DNA of 64,000 nucleotides, from contig ONRD01000001.1 of assembly GCA_900320185.1 (NCBI GenBank), forward strand, positions 124,001-188,000, written 5' to 3'. Both the position numbers and the translations under genes were made by a program. The notes beneath the pieces were generated by a model. It saw only the letters and a program-made list of their open reading frames with translations. It was not told where the DNA came from and made no database searches. Below, piece by piece: positions 1 to 8,189 of this stretch (the stretch's first letter is position 1; each line of letters opens with the position of its first letter). Source of the stretch: an uncultured Bacteroidales bacterium. GTDB taxonomy: Bacteria; Bacteroidota; Bacteroidia; Bacteroidales; UBA932.

Positions 1-1
1 G

Positions 2-1783
2 GACCTCTACCAGATGAACGATAAGCACGAGAAGGAGAGGGTCGACAGGATGGTCCGCGACCTTGGGACAGGCAGCATCGTCATCCTCGGACACCACGAC
101 GACAAGCAGTGGACGATGGACAGGATAAGGGAGCTCCAGGAAATGAGCGAAACTCCGCTGCTCGTCACCATGGATGCCGAGCTGGGGGCCTGGATGCGGT
201 TCCGGGAAGGCGGGTACGCCCCATTCCCCAGGCCCGAGGAGCTGGGGCGGGCTTCGCTTGACAGCATCGAACGGGTCGGAGCTGCCATAGGAAGGGAACT
301 CAGGAGCCTGGGAGTACACGTCAACTTCGCCCCTGTCGCCGACCTGGCCACGAACAAGACGCTGGCCGTGGGCTGGAGGTCTTTCGGAGCCGACCCCGAT
401 TCAGTGGCGGCTGACTGCATTGCCTTGATGAAGGGGATGCAGTCCGAGGGGATATTCACATGCGCCAAGCACTTCCCGGGACACGGCGCCTGCGACACGG
501 ACACCCATCACTCATATTCCAGGACGAACCTCTCGAGGGAAGCGTTCGACAGCACCCATCTCGTCCCGTTCAGGAAACTGGTGGAAGCCGGCGTGGACAT
601 GGTGATGGCTGGACACGTCTCTGCCACCTCGCTCGACCCTTCAGGCCAGTCCGCCTCAGTCTCCCCCGCCATGATAGACGGAATCCTGAGGGAAGAATAT
701 GGATTCAAGGGAATAGTCGTGACCGACGCCCTCAACATGAACATAAACAGGAAGGGTCTGGGCAACGATCCCGCCATCCTCGCCTACAAGGCAGGTGCTG
801 ACATGATCATGATGCCGTCGGACCCCGAGGCTTTCATAAAATCGGTTTCAGAAGCCGTCCGCAACGGTTCCCTGCCGGAGGAAGAACTCGATGCCAAGGT
901 CCGCAGGGTCCTTGAACTCAAGCACAAGGCAGGCCTCCTGCGCCCCTGGATGGACCACGGCAGCTTCAGTTTCGAAGGCAGGGACAGGGAATTCTATACC
1001 TTCGTCCCGACAAAGCCGGCACCTGGGAAACCCATGATAGTGCTTCTTCACGGTTACGGAGGCAACGGCAAGGGTTACAGGCCGGAATTCGTCGAGGCTG
1101 CCCGCCGCCACGGATTCGCGATCTGCGTCCCTACCGCCTTGAAAGACACTACAGGACACCGCGGCTGGAATGTCCGCTACCCCAGCCAGGAGGGCATGAC
1201 CGTGGATGACATAGCCTTCGTGAGCGCCCTTGTAGACACGGTGGCGGCCCGCTACGGGCTCAATCCGCAGAACGCTTTCCTCAGCGGCATGTCCAACGGC
1301 GGGGAGATGTGCTACCTCTTCGCATATTCACGTCCTGAAAGGTTCAGGGCGATCTCCTCGGTCGCCGGACTCACCCTGTCCTGGATGCCGCAGGAGATCA
1401 CGCCGTCCGGGAAGGTACCGTTCATGGAAATACATGGCGACGACGATGACATCTCGATGTGGGAAGGCGACCCGGAGAACACCGGAGGCTGGGGTGCCTA
1501 CCTCGGAGTGGAGGATGCCGTGTCCAGGATAGCCGCCATGGATGGCTGCACCGTCGCCGACGATCCCGTGGAACTCCCCCTGCTGGATCCGCAGGCCCCT
1601 TCCCGGCAGGTAACCCTCTACCGGTACAGCAGCCCGGCTGAAGGAGGACTGTTCAAGAAGAAGGCCCCGGAGTACGAAGTCCTGCTTTACAAGGTTGCCG
1701 GGGGACACCACTCATGGCATCTCGACGATTTCGACACCTGCGAGGAAAGCATCAGGTTTTTCGAGAAGTACCTGCAGGACTGA
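2..1783 (+). CDS. GH3 beta-glycosidase (NagZ-like) fused to a PHB-depolymerase-type esterase, 5' partial
   Basis: The reading frame is open to the left edge (codons for D-L-Y-Q precede the first Met at 14), so the true start lies outside the window. The N-terminal half is a glycoside hydrolase family 3 barrel: KHFPGHG about 152 residues after the first visible Met, followed by an Asp/His-rich stretch where NagZ enzymes carry the Asp-His acid/base pair, then VVTDALNMN, which places the nucleophile Asp. The C-terminal half, from about residue 340, starts with VLLHGYGGNGKGY and has the serine-hydrolase elbow GMSNGG near residue 425 and a late GGHHSW histidine, as in LpqC/feruloyl-esterase-like hydrolases. 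By family knowledge GH3 enzymes of this type remove N-acetylhexosamine or glucose; the esterase would remove acyl groups. The substrate is unknown. It ends 11 bp from the convergent Stealth gene. Confidence 0.85.
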   Translation, partial: DLYQMNDKHEKERVDRMVRDLGTGSIVILGHHDDKQWTMDRIRELQEMSETPLLVTMDAELGAWMRFREGGYAPFPRPEELGRASLDSIERVGAAIGRELRSLGVHVNFAPVADLATNKTLAVGWRSFGADPDSVAADCIALMKGMQSEGIFTCAKHFPGHGACDTDTHHSYSRTNLSREAFDSTHLVPFRKLVEAGVDMVMAGHVSATSLDPSGQSASVSPAMIDGILREEYGFKGIVVTDALNMNINRKGLGNDPAILAYKAGADMIMMPSDPEAFIKSVSEAVRNGSLPEEELDAKVRRVLELKHKAGLLRPWMDHGSFSFEGRDREFYTFVPTKPAPGKPMIVLLHGYGGNGKGYRPEFVEAARRHGFAICVPTALKDTTGHRGWNVRYPSQEGMTVDDIAFVSALVDTVAARYGLNPQNAFLSGMSNGGEMCYLFAYSRPERFRAISSVAGLTLSWMPQEITPSGKVPFMEIHGDDDDISMWEGDPENTGGWGAYLGVEDAVSRIAAMDGCTVADDPVELPLLDPQAPSRQVTLYRYSSPAEGGLFKKKAPEYEVLLYKVAGGHHSWHLDDFDTCEESIRFFEKYLQD

Positions 1784-1794
1784 ATCCGGTTCCG

Positions 1795-2748
1795 CTAAAG
1801 GCCCAGACGTCCCTCGATCCAGTTTTCGATCACCGCCCTGTCTTCGGGGGCGGCATGGTCCAGGGAGTTGAAGCACACGAACTTGTAGGGATGGCCCATG
1901 AGTAGGGCCATCTTCCGCTGCAGATAGCCTTTCTTTTCCTTGGGCATGAAATAGAACAGCCGGCCGCGCGGACTCCGGAGCACGCACCTGCCCTCCTTGC
2001 GGGCAAGGAGATAGAAGAGTTCCTGGGTGTTGTATTGTGAAGAATCGCGGAAGCGGTGCCTCACATTCCTTACGACAGCTTCAGGATGGGCGGAGTAATA
2101 GTCCCGGTAGACGCTCTTGAGGAGCGCCCTCGGAGTGTGGTTGATCCTTATCATCCGCTGCCCCTTCCCGACCATCTTCCAGGCCTCGAGCATGGAGGCC
2201 TTGTAGGAGACCCTCCTGTGGCCGCCGTGCACCGGCTTGAAAACCTGGAGTATCTTGGTCCACAGGGCGCTGTACCTGTCGCCGTAGCAGACCACCCCGC
2301 CGTCGGCAGTGAAAAAGTCCTCCTCCGTGACCGGGGCGGCGAGAAGGAAGTCGTCATTGAAATACACGAACTTCTCGCTCAGGTCGGGGATGTTCCACAT
2401 GAGGGTCTCTATCGCCCTTGAATTGAACACGGGGAGATACTCTTCATAGCCTTTGAATATGGTTTCGTGCGACACCGTCCGCATAGGGATGAAGCCTTCC
2501 GGGAATATCCTGGCGAGTTCACCCTCGAGGGCGGGATCCTGTCCGTCCGTGAGGATCAGGATCCGGTCTATGAAGCCCTTGGCGAAACGGTTGATGGACA
2601 CCACGCACCACAGGATCTCCCCGATGCTTGCATACCGGGTACTCCCGGCCACGTCATCAAGACCGCCCTCACGGGCGGACCTGTACCTGGCAATCTTCTC
2701 CTGGAATACCGGATCGCTGCCGTCGACCCATGCTATCAACGCATCCAT
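1795..2748 (-). CDS. Stealth family sugar-phosphate transferase
   Basis: The 317-residue protein begins with MDALIAWVDGSDP, the signature of Stealth conserved region 1. It continues with RFAKGFIDRILILTDGQDP and a CR2-like YFNDDFLLAAPV near residue 130. Near the C-terminus YKFVCFNSLDHA resembles the CR4 block. Stealth proteins (named after bacterial capsule synthesis genes and GlcNAc-1-phosphotransferase) move hexose-1-phosphate onto a glycan, so a role in surface polysaccharide is inferred. No signal peptide is visible, as expected for a cytoplasmic enzyme. It starts 20 bp downstream of the lipoprotein oxidoreductase on the same strand and is probably co-transcribed from the promoter near 4.16 kb. 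No other capsule genes are next to it, so the acceptor cannot be named. Confidence 0.85.
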   Translation of the reverse strand: MDALIAWVDGSDPVFQEKIARYRSAREGGLDDVAGSTRYASIGEILWCVVSINRFAKGFIDRILILTDGQDPALEGELARIFPEGFIPMRTVSHETIFKGYEEYLPVFNSRAIETLMWNIPDLSEKFVYFNDDFLLAAPVTEEDFFTADGGVVCYGDRYSALWTKILQVFKPVHGGHRRVSYKASMLEAWKMVGKGQRMIRINHTPRALLKSVYRDYYSAHPEAVVRNVRHRFRDSSQYNTQELFYLLARKEGRCVLRSPRGRLFYFMPKEKKGYLQRKMALLMGHPYKFVCFNSLDHAAPEDRAVIENWIEGRLGL

Positions 2749-2768
2749 GCCTGCCGGACGGGAAAGAC

Positions 2769-4109
2769 TCAGGAACCGGACCTCACACGCGAGACGGCAG
2801 AGGTCGTGAGCAGATACTTGGTCAAAGTGTTGACCTTCTCCCAGGCAGGCACCCTGGCACCTCCGAGATAGCCTATGAACGTCGAGGCCACGACGTTGAA
2901 ATGCTCCTCATGCCCGGGACGGTCGGCCTCGCGGACATCCACGAGCCACCTTCCAGGCACCTCCTCCGACGGAATCACGTTGGCAAAGGGGTAGTTGTTC
3001 GCCAGGCACTCCTTGACCTTGGCCACGATCTCGTCCGAGGCAGTCACATAAAGCTGCTCGACATAGCCGGTGGATTCGTCCTGGATGATCTCGACCACCG
3101 CCTCCTTGCCGGAAATCTTAGCCGAATAAGTGTCTCCGGTACCTTGAGGGGCCTCGAAGTCCCAGCGTACCGCAATAGTCATCGGAACGCCCTTGGCCTC
3201 GAAACTGAACTCTCCGTTCGAGAACACCTCGAGGTTGCCGTCCTTGACACAGCCTGAAAGGAAAGAAGGGAAGGAGTCGGCTCCGGTGGAAGCCTTGAAC
3301 TGGGCAGGCGTGAGAGTCGTGGGATAGTGGGACGCACTTTTAAGGACGACATCCTCGGCCTTTACGCCCTCCCCAGGAAAACACTGCCAAAAGGCAAGGT
3401 CGACCAGATGGGTCGTCACGTCGGCGATCCCCTCGCCCTGCTGGGTGACGTCATAGTACCACTGGGGCCGCGTGAGGACCGAACCCGCTACATTCTTGTA
3501 GAAATGGTGGACGCTTTCCATCGAGACGCTGTCCAGCGGGCTGCGGAAGACCTCCCCGGATGCGACGATCCCGCGCACTATCTCATTCAGGACATCGTAA
3601 CGCTCCGTCATCAGGTCATAGACAAGAAGACCTTTCTCCTCGGCAAGCGCATAGGCTTCCTTCACCTTCGCATAGCCTTCTTCGTCTATAGCCATAGGCT
3701 TGTCGCTGAGGACGTTATAGCCTTTTTTCACAGCCTCCAGGATGTAAGCCGACTTTTTGCTGTTGTTGCCGGCCAGGACGACGAAGTCACCTTTTCCCGC
3801 CTGCGGGACGGAATCCAGGAAATCCTGGCAGATGCATGGGACCTCGACCCATGATGTCGGATCCTGCTCACGGCCGTTGAAAGACGCTACGGTCGAAAGG
3901 TAGGACTGCACTTCCGGCCCTTCGGGCGCGAACACCCTCACGGTATCGCAGACCCCTTCCAGCATGCCCTTCTGAGGGAGGGCCGCATGGAAGTGTCCAG
4001 GGTCGATTATCACCATGTTCACAGGCGCCTTGACCGCAGGCTGCCTAGAAGTACAAGCCGCAAAGACGACGGGCAGCGCCGCCAGGGCAAAAACAGCTTT
4101 GATTCTCAT
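2769..4109 (-). CDS. Gfo/Idh/MocA-family oxidoreductase lipoprotein
   Basis: Start chosen at 4109 (ATG, 446 aa). It begins MRIKAVFALAALPVVFAACTS, a lipoprotein signal with lipobox VFAAC, and a promoter lies just upstream at 4158-4187. A longer in-frame ATG at 4160 would sit inside that promoter. The mature part has a Rossmann-like start (NMVIIDPGHFHAAL), then FVVLAGNNSKK and GYNVLSDKPMAI. The last of these matches the E/D-K-P motif after the nucleotide fold of Gfo/Idh/MocA dehydrogenases. The C-terminal half resembles the putative oxidoreductase C-terminal domain common in Bacteroidota. The sugar substrate is unknown. Oddly for an NAD(P)-type fold it carries a lipoprotein export signal, so it may hold its cofactor tightly, as glucose-fructose oxidoreductase does, or may have lost redox function. 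Confidence 0.8.
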   Translation of the reverse strand: MRIKAVFALAALPVVFAACTSRQPAVKAPVNMVIIDPGHFHAALPQKGMLEGVCDTVRVFAPEGPEVQSYLSTVASFNGREQDPTSWVEVPCICQDFLDSVPQAGKGDFVVLAGNNSKKSAYILEAVKKGYNVLSDKPMAIDEEGYAKVKEAYALAEEKGLLVYDLMTERYDVLNEIVRGIVASGEVFRSPLDSVSMESVHHFYKNVAGSVLTRPQWYYDVTQQGEGIADVTTHLVDLAFWQCFPGEGVKAEDVVLKSASHYPTTLTPAQFKASTGADSFPSFLSGCVKDGNLEVFSNGEFSFEAKGVPMTIAVRWDFEAPQGTGDTYSAKISGKEAVVEIIQDESTGYVEQLYVTASDEIVAKVKECLANNYPFANVIPSEEVPGRWLVDVREADRPGHEEHFNVVASTFIGYLGGARVPAWEKVNTLTKYLLTTSAVSRVRSGS

Positions 4110-4157
4110 TGCAAAGACTTTCCTGAATTTGACTATCGCGTTTTCTGTTTCAAGATT

Positions 4158-4187
4158 CAAATTTAGTCATTTTCCCGGCCATTGCAA
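4158..4187 (-). promoter_or_regulatory. Promoter of the oxidoreductase-Stealth unit
   Basis: On the minus strand TTG (4187-4185), 19 bp, then TAAATTTG (4165-4158) matches the Bacteroidota consensus TTG-N19-21-TAnnTTTG. It lies about 50 bp upstream of the ATG at 4109, giving a leader of roughly 40 nt. Confidence 0.7.
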
Positions 4188-4226
4188 TACCCGTCTTGTC
4201 CATTTGACCGCCCGTTGAAAAAGTTG

Positions 4227-4260
4227 TGGAAAAATTTGGAAACAAGTGGAAGAAAATGGA
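4227..4260 (+). promoter_or_regulatory. Putative MraZ operator: four TGGA repeats at 10-bp period
   Basis: TGGAAA, TGGAAA, TGGAAG and TGGAAA begin at 4227, 4237, 4247 and 4257, each exactly 10 bp after the last and separated by unrelated 4-nt spacers. The block ends 10 bp before the -7 element of mraZ and covers the place where the -33 element should be. MraZ proteins of Escherichia and Mycoplasma bind short direct TGG-containing repeats with about one helical turn between them, upstream of their own operon. Autorepression of the dcw operon is inferred by analogy. Confidence 0.7.
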
Positions 4261-4270
4261 AAATTATTCC

Positions 4271-4278
4271 TACCTTTG
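4271..4278 (+). promoter_or_regulatory. -7 element of the mraZ/dcw promoter
   Basis: TACCTTTG is a perfect TAnnTTTG box 26 bp before the mraZ ATG. No TTG is present at the usual distance; that position is occupied by the TGGA repeats, which suggests the promoter is weak or operator-controlled. Confidence 0.65.
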
Positions 4279-4304
4279 TAGTCAAGCGTGAAAGATGAAG
4301 TAAA

Positions 4305-4757
4305 ATGATCACATTCATTGGCGAATACACAGCAAGGATCGACGACAAGGGAAGGGTTGTCTTCCCCTCGCCGTTGAAATCCCTGATGGACGCCGGAGGT
4401 GACATGAGGTTTGTCCTTAAGAAGGATATCTTCTCGGACTGTCTCCAGATGTTCACCTTCGAGGAATGGGAACGCCAGTCGGGTGAGGTCAAGTCAAAAC
4501 TGAATTTCTTCAATCGTGCTCACGCCGCCTTCTGGAGGGAGTACATGCGCGACCGGGCCATCGTCGAACCAGACGCCAAGCTCGGACGCCTGTCCATCCC
4601 GAAGAAGCTTCTTGAATCAATTGGTGTAACGAAAGAGGTAGTCTTCTCGGGCAACGATTACAAGATAGAGATCTGGGCCAAGGAAAAGTACGAGGCCGCA
4701 AGGATCTCCAACGAAGAATTCTTGAATATCGCCGGACAGCTATCCCAGGAAAGGTAG
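4305..4757 (+). CDS. mraZ: Transcriptional regulator MraZ
   Basis: This 150-residue protein opens with MITFIGEYTARIDDKGRVVFPSPLK, split here as MITFIGEYTARIDDKGRV followed by VFPSPLK. That is the first SpoVT/AbrB-like half with the D-x-K-G-R motif. The second half contains EPDAKLGRLSIPKKLLESIG, the repeat of the same fold. MraZ forms a ring and binds repeated DNA boxes upstream of the dcw cluster, which it represses; it can also associate with the nucleoid. It is the first gene of the cluster here, preceded by repeats that fit its operator, and is followed after 12 bp by rsmH. The length is normal for the family. Confidence 0.95.
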   Translation: MITFIGEYTARIDDKGRVVFPSPLKSLMDAGGDMRFVLKKDIFSDCLQMFTFEEWERQSGEVKSKLNFFNRAHAAFWREYMRDRAIVEPDAKLGRLSIPKKLLESIGVTKEVVFSGNDYKIEIWAKEKYEAARISNEEFLNIAGQLSQER

Positions 4758-4769
4758 GGAGGGTCCGGA

Positions 4770-5711
4770 ATGTCTGAATACCATACTCCGGTTCTGCTTG
4801 ACGAGAGCGTCTCGGCCCTCGTCACGGACCCCTCGGGAATATACGCCGACGTCACATTCGGAGGCGGTGGTCACACCGCCGGAATACTTTCACGCTTAAA
4901 TGAAGACGGTCACGTCATCGCCTTCGATCGTGACGGAGACGCAATCGCAAACAAGCCGGACGACCCCAGGCTGACAATCGTGAGGGCGGACTTCCGCTTC
5001 ATCAACAATTACCGGCTTGAGATCGCAAGGCGACAGGAAGACCTCAGGGACAGGCTGGAATGCGGTTTCCACGGCATCCTTGCAGACCTTGGGGTGTCAT
5101 CCCACCAATTCGATTCCGAAACCAGGGGCTTCTCTTTCAGGTTCGACTCCCCGCTGGACATGAGGATGAACCAGGAAGGAGGTATGACGGCGGCTGAAGT
5201 CGTGAACACCTACCCGGAGGAAGGACTGGAGAAGGTGTTCCGCCGGTGGGGGGAAGTCGAGAATGCAGGAAGAGTCGCAAGGCTGATAGTGGAAGCCAGG
5301 GAGAAAGCCCCCCTGGATACCACGGGGGCCCTCAACGGAGCCCTGGGCCCGGCCCTTCCCAAATTCGCGGAGCACAAGTACCTGGCAAAGGTCTACCAGG
5401 CGCTCCGGATTGAAGTGAACCACGAGATGCGGTCCCTTGAAAAGATGCTCCAGGGGGCTGCGGACTCCCTCAGGGAGGGCGGCAGGCTGGTCGTGATCAC
5501 CTACCACTCCCTCGAGGATAGGATGGTCAAGAATTTCATCAGGACCGGAAGGACGGACGGAGAGGAAGTGAAGGACCTGGTGTACGGTGGCGTCTCGGCA
5601 CCACTGGCCGCGGTGAACCGCAAGCCGACGGTGCCTGGAGAAAACGAGATTTCTATGAACACGAGGGCGAGGAGCGCCAAGCTCAGGATCGCCCGCAAGA
5701 CCGGGAAATGA
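4770..5711 (+). CDS. rsmH: 16S rRNA (cytosine-1402-N4)-methyltransferase RsmH
   Basis: 313 residues, normal for RsmH (MraW). It methylates N4 of C1402 in the decoding centre of 16S rRNA using S-adenosylmethionine. The SAM-binding loop YADVTFGGGGHTAGIL is at residues 25-40, followed by GILADLGVSSHQFD and the RGFSFRFDSPLDMRMN block near residue 120. VVITYHSLEDRMVKNF near residue 245 is the family signature. It is preceded by a good purine-rich ribosome site (AGGGAGGG) 7 bp from the ATG. The stop overlaps the start of ftsL, so the two are translationally coupled in the dcw operon. Confidence 0.96.
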   Translation: MSEYHTPVLLDESVSALVTDPSGIYADVTFGGGGHTAGILSRLNEDGHVIAFDRDGDAIANKPDDPRLTIVRADFRFINNYRLEIARRQEDLRDRLECGFHGILADLGVSSHQFDSETRGFSFRFDSPLDMRMNQEGGMTAAEVVNTYPEEGLEKVFRRWGEVENAGRVARLIVEAREKAPLDTTGALNGALGPALPKFAEHKYLAKVYQALRIEVNHEMRSLEKMLQGAADSLREGGRLVVITYHSLEDRMVKNFIRTGRTDGEEVKDLVYGGVSAPLAAVNRKPTVPGENEISMNTRARSAKLRIARKTGK

Positions 5712-6073
5712 TGGGAATGGAGGACAACGACAGGAAATGGAGGCTTGCCGACGTGGGCAAGTGGATGAAGAACGCCTTCCTCGCAACAGTCAAGGGAGAG
5801 TTCCTGATGCGTCTGCACGTCAACAGGTATTTCATCCACATAGTCTACACTTTCTTCCTCTTCTTCATCAGCATCTGGCTGAGCCTCAAGATGGAGAAGA
5901 CCTTCACCAGGGTCGAGGAGGGCAGGAAGGCGCTGCAGGACGTGGAGATCACATATGCCCAAAAGACCATCGAGCTGGCGGGCATGGGCAAGATGAGCAA
6001 GGTTATGGACATGCTGGAGGAGAAAGGATCGGCGCTGACCGTTCCGGACAAGCCGGCAGACAGGATAAGGTAG
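5708..6073 (+). CDS. ftsL: FtsL-like cell division protein
   Basis: A 121-residue bitopic protein: a basic cytoplasmic N-terminus of about 45 residues, one membrane span (FIHIVYTFFLFFISIWLSL, about 42-60), and a short extracytoplasmic helical region with regular charged residues that could form a coiled coil. Sequence identity to characterised FtsL is too low to see directly. The call rests on size, topology and its place between rsmH and ftsI, exactly where Bacteroidota carry their FtsL-like protein. FtsL with FtsB/FtsQ activates FtsWI septal peptidoglycan synthesis. The ATG overlaps the rsmH stop; a second Met at 5717 is an alternative start. Confidence 0.75.
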   Translation: MMGMEDNDRKWRLADVGKWMKNAFLATVKGEFLMRLHVNRYFIHIVYTFFLFFISIWLSLKMEKTFTRVEEGRKALQDVEITYAQKTIELAGMGKMSKVMDMLEEKGSALTVPDKPADRIR

Positions 6074-6080
6074 CGAAGAG

Positions 6081-8189
6081 ATGGCAAAGAAGGATACAGA
6101 GAAGAAAGGACGGGACAGGATAGCCTTTATCCTGTATGCGCTCTATGCGTTCTTCCTGGTGATGGGAGTGGTGTTCATCGTCAGGATCATACAGATTCAG
6201 AACTTCTGGGAGCCGGACAAGGAGACGGAGAAATACTTCGTCCCGTCCAGCACAAGGAGCGTGATCGAGCCGGAACGCGGCGCGATCATAGGCTGCGACG
6301 GGAAACTTCTCGCCCTTTCCACCCCGATGTACCAGCTTTACATGGACTGCACGGTACGGAAGGATTATTTCGCGGAGAAGAAGACCGACAAGGACGGCAA
6401 CGACCTGGAGCAACAATGGCTGGAGAAGGCCAAGGACTTCGCCTGGGAACTCGCAGGCGTGATGAAGGACAAGTCCGGCGACGAGTACTACAGCATGATA
6501 GTGGAAGGCAGGGACAAAGGCAACAAGTACCTCCGCCTTGGGAAACCGGTCGACAGGCAGACACTCGGGAAGATGCAGAAATTCCCCCTGATGGAAGAAG
6601 GTCAGTACAGGAGCGGCATAATCGTCGAGAAGAAAGATTCCCGGCAGTATCCCTACGGGTCCCTCGCCAGGAGGACCATCGGCTACGTGAAGGACAACCG
6701 GAACTCCAACGGCAACAACCACATCGGGCTTGAAGGCAAGTTCGACTACGTCCTCCACGGGAAGGAAGGCGAGATCTGGCTCAGGGTCACCGAGAACAAG
6801 GAGAGGATCCGCGACTACGACAGCACCTACGTCCGTCCGGAAGACGGTCTCGACGTCAGGACGACCCTGGACATAAATCTCCAGGACATCGTGGACAAGG
6901 CGCTGAGAAGGCAGATAGGGGACGACCAGACCATCGAGATGGGATGCGCCGTGGTGATGGAGGTGGAGACCGGAGCGATACGCGCGATGGTCAACCTCAA
7001 CAGGGACACCACGACTAAGACCATGAACGAGACCTACAACATGGCCATCGGCATGAGTTCCGAACCCGGCTCCGTGTTCAAGACGACCACCCTGATGACC
7101 GCCCTGGAAGACGGCTATGTCAAGTCCCTCGACGACAGGATTCCCACGAACAACGGCTATCTTCCCGGATACCCGCAGGACGACCACGTGGCTGGGATGA
7201 AGGATATCTCGATCCTCCACGGATTCGAGATCTCGTCGAACTACGTCTTCCGCTACCTGGCGGTGAAGAACTATGGCGACAACCCCAAGCGGTTCCTGGA
7301 CAAGCTCTACCTCTACAAGCTCGGGCAGGCCTTCGACTTCGACCTGGAAGGGCTGAAGGAACCCTTCATCCCTTCTCCCGAAGGTTCACTCTGGTCCCAG
7401 ACCTCCCTGGGTTCGATAGGCATGGGCTACTCGATCCAGGAAACGCCCCTGCACATCCTCACCTTCTACAATGCGATAGCCAACAAAGGCAAGATGATGA
7501 AGCCCTACCTTGTGGAGAGCCTTGAGAAGGACGGGACGGTGAAGAAGAAATTCGGTCCCAGCGTCCTCAATGCATCAATATGCTCAAGGGCCACGGCCGA
7601 CACCCTGCTGAGAGCCCTGAAGGCGGTAGCGGCGGAAGGAACAGGCGGCACCGCTTCAAGGAGGCTCGGGAAAGCCAAGCTCCAGGTAGCCGGCAAGACC
7701 GGAACCTCGAGGCAGGTTCTCTCCGCGGAAGAGATAAAGAAATACGGGATGAGCAACCCCTACGTCACCAAGGACGGGAGTTTCCACAACCTTGGCACAT
7801 TCGTCTGCTTCTTCCCGGCCGACAAGCCCAAGTACAGCGCGATCATCTGCCTTCGCTCCACCTTGATCAAGGGCAGCCTCTACGGAGGAGTGCTTCCCGC
7901 GGCCGCCATGAGGGAGATAGTTGACGCCGTCCATTCCCTGGACCCTTCCTGCGGGAAGGAACTGAAGGCCCTCGCGCAGGTCCCCAGGATGGAGATGGAG
8001 GATGTAAAGCCGGTGTCGGGAGAGATAATCCCCGACGTGGCCGGGCTCGGGCTAAGGGATGCCATGTACATCATAGAGAACAGCGGATTCAAGTGCAGTT
8101 ACACCGGAGAGGGACATGTGGAATCGCAGACACCCAGGGCCGGAGAGAAGGCGGCCAAAGGAGCCGCAGTACAGATAGTGCTGAAATGA
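6081..8189 (+). CDS. ftsI: Penicillin-binding protein 3 / FtsI transpeptidase with PASTA domain
   Basis: 702 residues: a short cytoplasmic tail, one membrane anchor (about 11-33), a dimerisation domain, then the transpeptidase. Active-site motifs are SVFK (near 331, in EPGSVFKTTTLMTAL), SSN (in FEISSNYVF) and KTG (in VAGKTGTSRQV, near 538). The C-terminal 55 residues (IPDVAGLGLRDAMYIIENSG) form one PASTA domain. It crosslinks septal peptidoglycan together with FtsW. A single PASTA domain on the class B PBP is usual in Bacteroidota. Its stop overlaps the ATG of murE. Confidence 0.95.
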   Translation: MAKKDTEKKGRDRIAFILYALYAFFLVMGVVFIVRIIQIQNFWEPDKETEKYFVPSSTRSVIEPERGAIIGCDGKLLALSTPMYQLYMDCTVRKDYFAEKKTDKDGNDLEQQWLEKAKDFAWELAGVMKDKSGDEYYSMIVEGRDKGNKYLRLGKPVDRQTLGKMQKFPLMEEGQYRSGIIVEKKDSRQYPYGSLARRTIGYVKDNRNSNGNNHIGLEGKFDYVLHGKEGEIWLRVTENKERIRDYDSTYVRPEDGLDVRTTLDINLQDIVDKALRRQIGDDQTIEMGCAVVMEVETGAIRAMVNLNRDTTTKTMNETYNMAIGMSSEPGSVFKTTTLMTALEDGYVKSLDDRIPTNNGYLPGYPQDDHVAGMKDISILHGFEISSNYVFRYLAVKNYGDNPKRFLDKLYLYKLGQAFDFDLEGLKEPFIPSPEGSLWSQTSLGSIGMGYSIQETPLHILTFYNAIANKGKMMKPYLVESLEKDGTVKKKFGPSVLNASICSRATADTLLRALKAVAAEGTGGTASRRLGKAKLQVAGKTGTSRQVLSAEEIKKYGMSNPYVTKDGSFHNLGTFVCFFPADKPKYSAIICLRSTLIKGSLYGGVLPAAAMREIVDAVHSLDPSCGKELKALAQVPRMEMEDVKPVSGEIIPDVAGLGLRDAMYIIENSGFKCSYTGEGHVESQTPRAGEKAAKGAAVQIVLK

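Noticed and set aside
4107..4160. Longer start for the oxidoreductase at 4160
   Set aside because: It would place the first codons in the promoter -7 box and bury the lipoprotein signal inside the protein.
4227..4260. The regular repeats upstream of mraZ as a CRISPR or minisatellite
   Set aside because: Only four units with 4-6 constant bases and a 10-bp period, which fits an operator and not a CRISPR array.
6003..7220. Long minus-strand frame inside ftsI
   Set aside because: Shadow of ftsI; similar long mirrors lie opposite mraY (9568-11031) and asnS (60140-61405).
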